Source of the DNA: Bacteroidota bacterium | GTDB taxonomy: Bacteria > Bacteroidota > Bacteroidia > Bacteroidales > Prolixibacteraceae | Direction of reading: 5' to 3' | NCBI GenBank assembly: GCA_021849365.1 | Contig: JAJZSZ010000006.1 | Span: 1-35,423, forward strand | Length of the DNA stretch: 35,423 nt | Part shown: positions 1-7,719 of the stretch, piece after piece | How the letters are laid out: each line of letters begins with the position of its first letter | Position numbering within the stretch: the stretch's first letter is position 1 | The notes under the pieces: model-generated | Databases searched by the model: none | What the model saw: only the letters and a program-made list of their open reading frames with translations | What the model was told of the DNA's origin: nothing | Made by a program: the position numbers and the translations under genes

Positions 1-728
1 TTTCCATCATAATCGAGCCGGCTGATGCCCGGAACAATGATGCCCAGCTGATCCTGCGAACCTGAAACATACTTGCTCCCGGGAGGATTTTCGGCACCAA
101 ATAAAAGCTGCGCATTTCGAACCGGATTGCCTTCAGGCATTTTTCCTCCCCACAATTCGGCGGCTACTTTTCGCGAGCTGGTTGCCATTCCCGAGCGGTC
201 GTTAAAATCGGTGGTTGGCCATATTTGTGCCACCACAACCGATCCCGGATGAATTTCGGAAACCCACGGTTGATCCATCCAGCCTCCGGCAATGCAAATG
301 CGGTAAGGAAACTGTAACTCTTTCTTGGAGCTTGAACTTGAACGGGCTGGAAGCCCTTCTTCCGGAATACGTTCCAAAACCACCAGTTCAACATTATTTT
401 CCTTGCAAATCCGTGCTTTTCCTTCGGTATAACCATCGGTATTCACAACGAAAATATCGGGTTTCAGGCGCTTCATATCTTCTTCAAAATCGAGCATTCC
501 CATGCCCGACGACACGAATGCTTCGGTAACATATTTAACGGCGCCCACCATGTAAACCCGTTCTTCCTGCGTAAAGTAGGGTTTTTTACCCTTCAGCTGA
601 AAGAGGTTTTCGTCGCGGCCAACACTCACATATAACTTGCCGTATTGAGCTGCTGTTTTAAAAAAGGCTACGTGACCGGCATGCAAAAGATCGTAACAAC
701 CACTGACCAATACTTTTTTATCACTCAT
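1..728 (-). CDS. Bifunctional HxGH nucleotidyltransferase (cytidylyltransferase-like) + GHMP-kinase-like protein, C-terminus truncated by window edge
   Basis: Reverse-strand translation from ATG at 728 is open to base 1: MSDKKVLVSGCYDLLHAGHVAFFKTAAQYGKLYVSVGRDENLFQLKGKKPYFTQEERVYMV...; HAGH motif; then GHMP-like RICIAGGWMDQPWV, RSGMATSSR and SGSQDQLG. Not in the ORF track because it runs off the edge. Confidence 0.8.
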   Translation of the reverse strand, partial: MSDKKVLVSGCYDLLHAGHVAFFKTAAQYGKLYVSVGRDENLFQLKGKKPYFTQEERVYMVGAVKYVTEAFVSSGMGMLDFEEDMKRLKPDIFVVNTDGYTEGKARICKENNVELVVLERIPEEGLPARSSSSSKKELQFPYRICIAGGWMDQPWVSEIHPGSVVVAQIWPTTDFNDRSGMATSSRKVAAELWGGKMPEGNPVRNAQLLFGAENPPGSKYVSGSQDQLGIIVPGISRLDYDG

Positions 729-799
729 AAGTTTTCGAAAGTCTTAGAAAAGGGCCGGCGGCCGACTGCTAGTTGTCAGCCGCTGGCTTATTTTGTGAT

Positions 800-1774
800 T
801 TATTTAATCCCTCCGGTTACCATTTGGGTGCGAATCCAGTCGTAGGTTTCTTTCATCCCTTTGGCCAGCGGCAGGCTTGGTTCCCAGTTCAGAAGTTCGA
901 GAATCAGGGTATTGTCGCTGTTTCGTCCGCGAACGCCTTTTGGTGCATTCAGGTCGTATGTACGGTTTAATTTTATTCCGGCTATGTTTTCAACAATGTC
1001 AACCAGTTGATTGATTGATACCATTTCGCTGCTGCCCAGGTTAATAGGCTCAATAATGTCGCTGTACATGATTTTCAGGATACCTTCAACGCAGTCGGTA
1101 ATGTACATGAAGCTGCGGGTTTGTTCGCCGTCGCCCCAAATGTTGATGTCTTTTTTGCCATAGAGTTCAGCTTCGAGCACTTTTCGGCACATGGCTGCAG
1201 GTGCTTTTTCGCGTCCGCCGTCCCAGGTTCCGTGCGGGCCGTAAACGTTGTGGAAACGTGCCACACGGGTGTTAATTCCGTAATCTTCGCGGAAGTGGCG
1301 GCACATTCTTTCAGAGAATAATTTTTCCCATCCGTAGCCATCTTCGGCCTGAGCCGGATAAGCATCCGATTCTTTCAGTCCTGGATTGTTTACATCCTGT
1401 TGTTTTTCGCCGTTGTAAACACAGGCCGACGAAGCATAGAAGAACCGGTCGATACCCAGATCTTTGGCTGCCATCAGCAAGTGCGTATTGATTAAAACAC
1501 TCAGCATACATTCGGCTTTGTGAGTTTCGATGAAACCCATTCCTCCCATGTCGGCTGCAAGGTTGAACACTTCGTTGTATCCGTTCAGGGCAGTATAGCA
1601 GTTTTCTTTGCTATTCAAATCCAGAACAAGGTTATCAATGTCGGTGTGTACCTGATACCATTGATTCAATGGTTTTTTATCAACTGCACGCACATCGTTT
1701 CCTAAGTCTTTTAATTTTCTGGCCAGGTGACCGCCGATAAAACCACCGGCTCCGGCTACTACAATTTTTTTCAT
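800..1774 (-). CDS. NAD-dependent epimerase, GDP-mannose 3,5-epimerase-like
   Basis: 324 aa; GAGGFIGGHLARKL Rossmann motif; AADMGGMGFIETH and FFYASSACVYN resemble GDP-mannose 3,5-epimerases; YGWEK catalytic Tyr/Lys. Confidence 0.82.
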   Translation of the reverse strand: MKKIVVAGAGGFIGGHLARKLKDLGNDVRAVDKKPLNQWYQVHTDIDNLVLDLNSKENCYTALNGYNEVFNLAADMGGMGFIETHKAECMLSVLINTHLLMAAKDLGIDRFFYASSACVYNGEKQQDVNNPGLKESDAYPAQAEDGYGWEKLFSERMCRHFREDYGINTRVARFHNVYGPHGTWDGGREKAPAAMCRKVLEAELYGKKDINIWGDGEQTRSFMYITDCVEGILKIMYSDIIEPINLGSSEMVSINQLVDIVENIAGIKLNRTYDLNAPKGVRGRNSDNTLILELLNWEPSLPLAKGMKETYDWIRTQMVTGGIK

Positions 1775-1893
1775 TTCTGTATGTATTGATGTTATGATTA
1801 AACTTTGCTTTTCGTTCTTCGGTTTTCGATTGGGTTTAGCAAAGATCGGTATAAAAAATTCGTCTGCAACACCTTAAAACAGGGCTGAATATT

Positions 1894-1917
1894 GCAAAGG
1901 TTTGCGCAAAGGTTTGC
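1894..1917. promoter_or_regulatory. Tandem 12-bp repeat of a near-palindrome (GCAAAGGTTTGC x2), candidate LacI-family operator
   Basis: Sequence gcaaaggtttgcgcaaaggtttgc in the divergent intergenic region between the epimerase and the LacI-family gene; each unit is palindromic except the central GG. Confidence 0.45.
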
Positions 1918-2029
1918 GTTTCAAAAATATGTTGCGGAACATCTTAAGAACGGAGAGATCAAATCTCAGAAGGATTGATTTTGGCGATTGCAAGAAACTG
2001 ACAGGTACATAAAATCCTGAATATTCTGT

Positions 2030-2037
2030 TAGCTTTG
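2030..2037 (+). promoter_or_regulatory. Possible Bacteroidota -7 element (TAnnTTTG)
   Basis: tagctttg located 28 nt before the LacI ATG at 2066; no convincing -33 TTTG at the expected spacing. Confidence 0.3.
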
Positions 2038-2065
2038 TGAGTGAAAACTCATTGCGTTACGGGTT

Positions 2066-3085
2066 ATGCAAAAAGGCAAAAGTCATGTTTCGTTAAAAGA
2101 TTTGGCACGCGAAATCGGTGTTTCAATATCAACGGTTTCAAGGGCACTGAATAACCATCCCGACATATCTCCGGAGGTGACTCAAAAAGTCCAGAAGCTG
2201 GCTGCAGAGTTGAATTATACACCAAATCCACTTGCGATGGGCTTGCTCAAACAGGCGACCCGCATGATTGGGGTGATTGTTCCTGATTTGGTGACACACT
2301 TCTATTCGTCCATTATTTCAGGTATTGAAGATGTTGCAGAAGAAAAGGGGTATTACATTCTGATAGCCTCGTCGAACGAAAAACTGCAAAAGGAAATTAA
2401 GGCTGTTGAAAACCTGATGAAGACCCGGGTCGAAGGCCTGATTGTTTGCCTGAGCCAGGAAACAAAATCGTATGGGCATTTCGACCGGCTGATAAACAAC
2501 AATATTCCACTGGTTTTTTTCGATCGGGTGTGTCGAACAGATGAAGTGCCGTCGGTGGTGGTCAACAACGAAGACGCAGCATTAAAAATCACGAAGCATT
2601 TCTATAAAAATGGGTTCCGCCGCATAGCCTACATTGCTGGTCCCGAGTATCTGAATATTTCTCAGGAACGAACTCATGGGTATTTAGCCGGACTAAAAAG
2701 CTGCGGATTGGAATTTAGACCTGAATTACTGGAGAAATGTAACCTCAGTACCCGGGAAGCAACCAAAGCAACGGCGCGACTTCTCGATTTACCCGAGCCT
2801 CCCGACGCTATTTTTGGCATTAACGACACCGTGGTTTTTGCAGCGATGAAAGAAATTAAACAAAGAGGATTGAGAATTCCGGAAGATGTGGCTCTGGTTG
2901 GTTTCACCGACGAGTTTCACTCTACCGTTGTCGATCCGGCTTTAACATCAATTACTCACCCAACTTTCGAAATCGGTCAGGAAGCAGCACGTTTATTCTT
3001 TCGCTGTGTCGAAAATCCGGATAGCCGACCCGATCAGGTTGTTCTGAATACCAAACTGATCATTAGAAAATCGTCGGTCAGATAA
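2066..3085 (+). CDS. LacI family transcriptional regulator
   Basis: 339 aa; N-terminal [47 protein letters not shown], then periplasmic-binding-like domain ([29 protein letters not shown]). Confidence 0.95.
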   Translation: MQKGKSHVSLKDLAREIGVSISTVSRALNNHPDISPEVTQKVQKLAAELNYTPNPLAMGLLKQATRMIGVIVPDLVTHFYSSIISGIEDVAEEKGYYILIASSNEKLQKEIKAVENLMKTRVEGLIVCLSQETKSYGHFDRLINNNIPLVFFDRVCRTDEVPSVVVNNEDAALKITKHFYKNGFRRIAYIAGPEYLNISQERTHGYLAGLKSCGLEFRPELLEKCNLSTREATKATARLLDLPEPPDAIFGINDTVVFAAMKEIKQRGLRIPEDVALVGFTDEFHSTVVDPALTSITHPTFEIGQEAARLFFRCVENPDSRPDQVVLNTKLIIRKSSVR

Positions 3086-3148
3086 AACTTCCGGAGATGG
3101 CATTTGTTATTTTGCCTGAAAAGTAAATAACCACTTAAAAGAGTACTC

Positions 3149-4216
3149 ATGACATCCAGATTATTATCGCCGATCACCATAAAAAATATCACCCTGAAAA
3201 ACCGAATTACCATTTCACCCATGTGCCAGTATTCAGCTGTCGATGGGTTTGCAAACGACTGGCATTTGGTTCACTATGGAAGCCGTGCCGTTGGAGGTGC
3301 TGCATTAATTATTCAGGAAGCAACCGCTGTTTCGCCTGAAGGCCGTATTTCGCCCGGGGATTTGGGTTTGTACAACGAAGAACATATTGAAAGACTGAAG
3401 GGCATTACTTCGTTTGTTCGTCAGCATGGCGCTGTGGCAGGTGTTCAGCTTGCACATGCAGGTAGAAAAGCCTCATGCGCTGTTCCATTGAATGGTGGCA
3501 AACAACTTAAAAAAGAGGAAGGTGGATGGACAACCGTGGCACCATCGGCAATTCCATTTAACCCGGAAGATGAGGCTCCGCAGGCCTTGGATCTGGTCGG
3601 AATTCAAAAGGTTGTGGATGACTTTAAAAAAGCTTCTGAAAGAGCATTGACTGCCGGTTTTCAGGTGGTTGAAATACATGCGGCACATGGATATTTGATT
3701 CACCAGTTTCTTTCGCCATTAAGCAATCAGCGTACTGATGCGTATGGCGGAAGCTTCGAAAACCGCATTCGCCTGCTGCTCGAAATAGTGAATTCCGTAA
3801 AAGGTATTTGGCCTGAAGATCTGCCCTTGTTTGTGCGTATCTCGGCAACCGATTGGGTTGATGGGGGCTGGAATGTGGATGAAGCTGTGAAACTTGCTGC
3901 AATTCTGAAGGATTTGGGAGTTGATCTGATTGATTGTTCATCGGGAGGAATGGTGCCTCATGCTAAAATTCCGGTGGCTCCGGGCTATCAGGTTGCTTTT
4001 GCTGAGCGGATTAAAAAAGAATCGGGAATTTTGACCGGTGCAGTTGGCTTAATTACCGAGGTTAAACAAGCAGAAGACATTCTGGCAAACAACCGTGCCG
4101 ACCTTATTCTCATTGCCCGTGCCTCTTTGCGCGATCCTCATTTTGCGCTTCATGCAGCAAGAATTCTGGAAGACGACATTGCCTGGCCGGTGCAATATGC
4201 AAGGGCAAAACAGTAA
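3149..4216 (+). CDS. NADH:flavin oxidoreductase / old yellow enzyme (YqjM/NamA-like)
   Basis: 355 aa; NRITISPMCQYSAVDGFANDWHLVHYGSRAVGG, VQLAHAGRKAS, HAAHGYLIHQFLSPLSNQRTDAYGGSFENRIR. Confidence 0.93.
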   Translation: MTSRLLSPITIKNITLKNRITISPMCQYSAVDGFANDWHLVHYGSRAVGGAALIIQEATAVSPEGRISPGDLGLYNEEHIERLKGITSFVRQHGAVAGVQLAHAGRKASCAVPLNGGKQLKKEEGGWTTVAPSAIPFNPEDEAPQALDLVGIQKVVDDFKKASERALTAGFQVVEIHAAHGYLIHQFLSPLSNQRTDAYGGSFENRIRLLLEIVNSVKGIWPEDLPLFVRISATDWVDGGWNVDEAVKLAAILKDLGVDLIDCSSGGMVPHAKIPVAPGYQVAFAERIKKESGILTGAVGLITEVKQAEDILANNRADLILIARASLRDPHFALHAARILEDDIAWPVQYARAKQ

Positions 4217-4264
4217 AATAAAATCAGAAAGCCTCGGTCAAGCGAGGCTTTCTGATTTTATTTT
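4215..4264. terminator. Bidirectional intrinsic terminator, 22-bp perfect stem
   Basis: aaaataaaatcagaaagcctcg - gtcaag - cgaggctttctgattttatttt; T-rich 3' end on both strands; sits between convergent genes. Confidence 0.9.
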
Positions 4265-4289
4265 TGCTTCAAACGAGAAAAAATGCCGT

Positions 4290-5027
4290 TCAGTTTTTAG
4301 CCCATAAAAGATTAACTACATCATTGTAACCTTTAAAACTCACGAATCTCTTTAAGAATTCATCACTTTCAATTCCACCTAACGTTCTGATTCTGTTCCA
4401 GTCCGTATAAGCGCCTTCGTTATCTCCAAGTTCATAGCGGCACATTCCTCTTGCCAACAACATACTTTTGTCGTTTGGATAACAGCATATAGCTTTGTTG
4501 TATGACCTTAATGCGCTTTTGTTATTTTTTGCAATAAAGAACTTTTTATTTCCTTTATCGAAATTTGGTTTGGCGAGAGCTAAAAAGTCTTTACTGCTTT
4601 TTGACTTTCCATCCAGACAAAAAACAATCGAAACTTCTTTTTCCATACTTACAAGCTCGCCGTTTTTCAATCCAGGACTCCACATTTTGTTTGTTGTTTC
4701 AAATACTCGCATAACTTCCCTGTCTATTTCCGGCGATACACTATTAATAACAACAATATCTTCAATTTTGCCCTGGGGTGTAACCGTAAAATGAACGACT
4801 TCAATTCCTTCTTTGTCCCACATTTTTGACTCTTCCGGATATTGAATATTACTTAGTAAATATTGTCTTAGCGAACTTTCTTTTAATTGATTGTGGGCTA
4901 CTAACATAGATGGACCGTTAAATTTTGGAGCTGTAACTTTTATTCCTTCCAGTTCGTGAACATCGTCTTGAGCAAAAGCGAAGATTGCTCCAAATAAAAA
5001 CAAAAGAACACTAATTAATTTTTTCAT
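4290..5027 (-). CDS. Secreted protein with TonB C-terminal-like domain and TPR-like C-terminus
   Basis: 245 aa; signal peptide MKKLISVLLFLFGAIFAFAQ; WDKEGIEVVHFTVTPQGKIEDIVVINSVSPEIDREVMRV is TonB_C-like; AICCYPNDKSMLLARGMCRYELGDNEGAYTDWNRIR is TPR-like. Confidence 0.75.
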   Translation of the reverse strand: MKKLISVLLFLFGAIFAFAQDDVHELEGIKVTAPKFNGPSMLVAHNQLKESSLRQYLLSNIQYPEESKMWDKEGIEVVHFTVTPQGKIEDIVVINSVSPEIDREVMRVFETTNKMWSPGLKNGELVSMEKEVSIVFCLDGKSKSSKDFLALAKPNFDKGNKKFFIAKNNKSALRSYNKAICCYPNDKSMLLARGMCRYELGDNEGAYTDWNRIRTLGGIESDEFLKRFVSFKGYNDVVNLLWAKN

Positions 5028-5103
5028 GGCGTTTAATTTTAAGTTTTCAATTTCTGCTGAAATGGATTGATAAAAAAATTGCTTTCAAATAGGTAGCACA
5101 TTT

Positions 5104-5141
5104 TTTCCTGTTGGCCTGCATTACGCAGGCACAACGGGAAA
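5104..5141. other. Long imperfect inverted repeat / hairpin
   Basis: tttcctgttggcctgc - attac - gcaggc a caacgggaaa: 16-bp stem with one bulged A and one G-U pair; no clear U-tract on the 3' side of either strand. Confidence 0.6.
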
Positions 5142-5169
5142 GACAATCTGAATTCTGAAAGATGTTTCC

Positions 5170-5415
5170 ATGGCCTGGTTGTTTAATAATGATCACGAAA
5201 ATTACCAACTCAAATTTCGGGAGAAATGCGAGGCCACACTTAGAAACTATTTGTATGATTGTGTTAAATTCCGGCAAATCATTGAAGAAATAAATTCAAT
5301 CGTTGAATTTATTTGCAAAAAGGAAGTTTATCGGGTTGAACTTGGAATTTTCGACCGATACAATTCACCCTGCGAGATGTATTCTCATATTCTACGGAAC
5401 TACATTATTTTTTGA
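5170..5415 (+). CDS. Small hypothetical protein (81 aa)
   Basis: Open frame MAWLFNNDHENYQLKFREKCEATLRNYLYDCVKFRQIIEEINSIVEF...; occupies a region with no better ORF and overlaps the convergent gene by 16 nt. No recognised domain. Confidence 0.4.
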   Translation: MAWLFNNDHENYQLKFREKCEATLRNYLYDCVKFRQIIEEINSIVEFICKKEVYRVELGIFDRYNSPCEMYSHILRNYIIF

Positions 5416-7484
5416 TTTTTCAACCATTTGCTAACCCTGTCATGTTCAGCTTGATGCTCACTTATTATTTCATTCAATATTGCCTGAAACCGTGGCTCTG
5501 ATCGTAATCGATCAAAAAGCGGATCATTCTGGATTAAGATGATAATCCAGCTATGTTTCCATTTTATGGTATTCATAAACAGGTTGAGCTGCTCGTATGC
5601 ATTTTCTTTTTCCCCCAGAAATGCATAGACACCGGCTAAGTCATAATGAAAAAATGGATTGTTGATTCGCTGTAAATCAATTCCTTGGGTCGATAATTTA
5701 ATCTGTTTTTCAAAATAGTAGTTTGCTTTTTCCTTAAAACCTTTCATCCAGAAAGCATATCCAATCCGGTGCATTTCATTGTAGGATAAAAGATCTGATT
5801 TCTCCAATTGGACAAGTAGTTTTTGATAGGTCTCCAAGGCCTTATCATACTGATGTAAAAAAATGTATGTCAGTCCCAGACCTCTGATAACTGTTGTGTT
5901 GGAAGGATCAATCTGATGTGCTTTTAAGAAAAAAACAAGCTTTCCCTGCCAGTTTTGCATATAATCTTCAATGAATCCCTGATTCAGAAAATAAGTAACA
6001 GAGTCTCTTGTTAATTTAAATACCTCATTGTCATAATATGAACCTTCTTTTGGGAATCCGGCCCAAAGAAAACAATTCCCAATAGCTGCGAGTAATTTGG
6101 GAAGATCACGTCCACGATGTAATGAAGCTGCTTTTATGTAATTGCTTAGGGCAATAACCGCATCCTTAAATTCGTATAAAAATCCCATCGCAGCATAGGC
6201 CTCCCAGCAGTTTGGATTAATTTTTATGGCCTGGCTAAATTCCTGAATAGCCAGTTCCGGCTTCCCGGTTTCCATATAATAATCACCTCTGACTTTGTAG
6301 GCTTCGGCCAGTTGATCGTCGAGCTTAAGTGCTTTATTCGCAAAGAAAAAAGAAGAATCGATAAATGAATTGGAAAGGTATGAATGAATAAAATTCTTTT
6401 CCCAGTATATGTTCGCCAAGCCAGAATAAGCTTCAGCATATTGAGGGTCAAAAAGTAGAGCTTGTCGATAGTGATATTCAGATGATTTCAACATATCGGT
6501 CTTTTTTTTATCCAAGCGGTATTCCCAAAGTTCTTCTCTCGCCTTTTGATAGAAATCGTACGCCGTCAGGTTAAGTGTAGGAAATTTTTCGAGTCGCTGT
6601 CTTTCTTCCTGTCCGATTTTGGCATTTAACTCATTCGCGATTGATTGAGCCACTTCGTTTTGTACTGTTAATATTTCTCTTTTATCACGGAGGAAATTCC
6701 CGACCCATATATGGCGTTCCCTGCGACCAGGCTCAATTAACTGTGCAATTAACTGAATGCTGTCGCCAATGACAAACAAACTACTTTCGAACAAATAGTC
6801 AACTTTTTGCTCCTGACAAATTTTGCGGGCAGTTTTTTTTGTGCCACGGTATTGTTCGGTTGAGGTTCGCGACATCACTCTCAAATCGGCAATTTTTGAA
6901 AGATATAATAAGATAGCATCTTGTAATCCATCAGCCATATACTGTTTGTTTGGGTCATTTCCCAAATATTTTACCGGAAGCACTGCAATTGATTTTTCCT
7001 TGTCATTACCGGATTTTGAGTCTGAAACTTCATTCACAATCAGCGAAATTGCGATCGCCCCAAAAATAACAGACCCCAAAATCACTAATAATTTGGTTTT
7101 CAAACTCCGGCTTTTTGTCTTCGCAATAGCCTTATCGGAGTGGTTGTTATCTCCGTTCGATAACTCTCGCAACCTTAACTCGCCCGGAGCATATCCAAAA
7201 TATTCGTGAAAGCACTTATTGAAGTAGCTTGGGCTACCAAAGCCGACCCGGTAAGAAATCTCCGAAGCGGTCAGATCTTCATTTAGCAACAACTCTTTTG
7301 CCTTATTGAGTCTGGCCTCTCTGATGAATTGATTGATTGTTTGATTCGTAATTGATTTTAACTTTCGGTGCAGGTTTGAATGGCTCATTCCCATTTCCCG
7401 GATAAGATCTTCGACTCCAAATTCTTCATTTGACAAATTTGCGTTTACAAGATCTGTAAGCCTCTGCATGAAATCGTTGTTCAT
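5400..7484 (-). CDS. AraC-type HTH / transmembrane / TolB-like (FlgO-like) / TPR protein (copy 1)
   Basis: 694 aa; N-terminal AraC HTH (LNKAKELLLNEDLTASEISYRVGFGSPSYFNKCFHEYFGYAPGELR); TM LVILGSVIFGAIAISLIV; KSIAVLPVKYLGNDPNKQYMADGLQDAILLYLSKIADLRVMSRTSTEQYR; TPR repeats. Confidence 0.88.
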   Translation of the reverse strand: MNNDFMQRLTDLVNANLSNEEFGVEDLIREMGMSHSNLHRKLKSITNQTINQFIREARLNKAKELLLNEDLTASEISYRVGFGSPSYFNKCFHEYFGYAPGELRLRELSNGDNNHSDKAIAKTKSRSLKTKLLVILGSVIFGAIAISLIVNEVSDSKSGNDKEKSIAVLPVKYLGNDPNKQYMADGLQDAILLYLSKIADLRVMSRTSTEQYRGTKKTARKICQEQKVDYLFESSLFVIGDSIQLIAQLIEPGRRERHIWVGNFLRDKREILTVQNEVAQSIANELNAKIGQEERQRLEKFPTLNLTAYDFYQKAREELWEYRLDKKKTDMLKSSEYHYRQALLFDPQYAEAYSGLANIYWEKNFIHSYLSNSFIDSSFFFANKALKLDDQLAEAYKVRGDYYMETGKPELAIQEFSQAIKINPNCWEAYAAMGFLYEFKDAVIALSNYIKAASLHRGRDLPKLLAAIGNCFLWAGFPKEGSYYDNEVFKLTRDSVTYFLNQGFIEDYMQNWQGKLVFFLKAHQIDPSNTTVIRGLGLTYIFLHQYDKALETYQKLLVQLEKSDLLSYNEMHRIGYAFWMKGFKEKANYYFEKQIKLSTQGIDLQRINNPFFHYDLAGVYAFLGEKENAYEQLNLFMNTIKWKHSWIIILIQNDPLFDRLRSEPRFQAILNEIISEHQAEHDRVSKWLKNQKIM
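6975..7484 (-). repeat. Direct repeat unit A (5' ~510 bp of copy 1)
   Basis: Encodes aa 1-170; by eye 12 amino-acid differences from unit B (9310..9819), with long stretches of near-identical DNA. Confidence 0.75.
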
Positions 7485-7585
7485 CTTTCGCTTGATTAAA
7501 ATTCCTTTAATCGATACCCTTCCAGATTATAGATTCGTAATAAGGATCAATGAAATTCAGTCAATCAATCTTATTCGAGAAAAAA

Positions 7586-7714
7586 CTACAAGTTCTCCTG
7601 CGTTTCCAACCACTTTTTAACTCGTTCATGTTCTGCCTGATATTTAGCTTCTGCCTCATTCAGAATTTCTTTAAACCGAGGTTCATTTCGGATGTTATCC
7701 AATAATGGATTCAC
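7586..7714 (-). pseudogene. C-terminal remnant of a third AraC/TolB/TPR paralogue
   Basis: Reverse-strand reading immediately after the 7720 stop gives VNPLLDNIRNEPRFKEILNEAEAKYQAEHERVKKWLETQENL*, homologous to the C-termini of both neighbours (NDPLFDNIRGEARFQQIASDIESKYQAEHERTGKRL; NDPLFDRLRSEPRFQAILNEIISEHQAEHDRVSKWLKNQ). Confidence 0.8.
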
Positions 7715-7719
7715 ATATT

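Noticed and set aside
164-436. 90-aa minus-strand ORF in the track
   Set aside because: Out of frame with the nucleotidyltransferase/GHMP-like CDS (1..728), which explains this DNA better with clear motifs.
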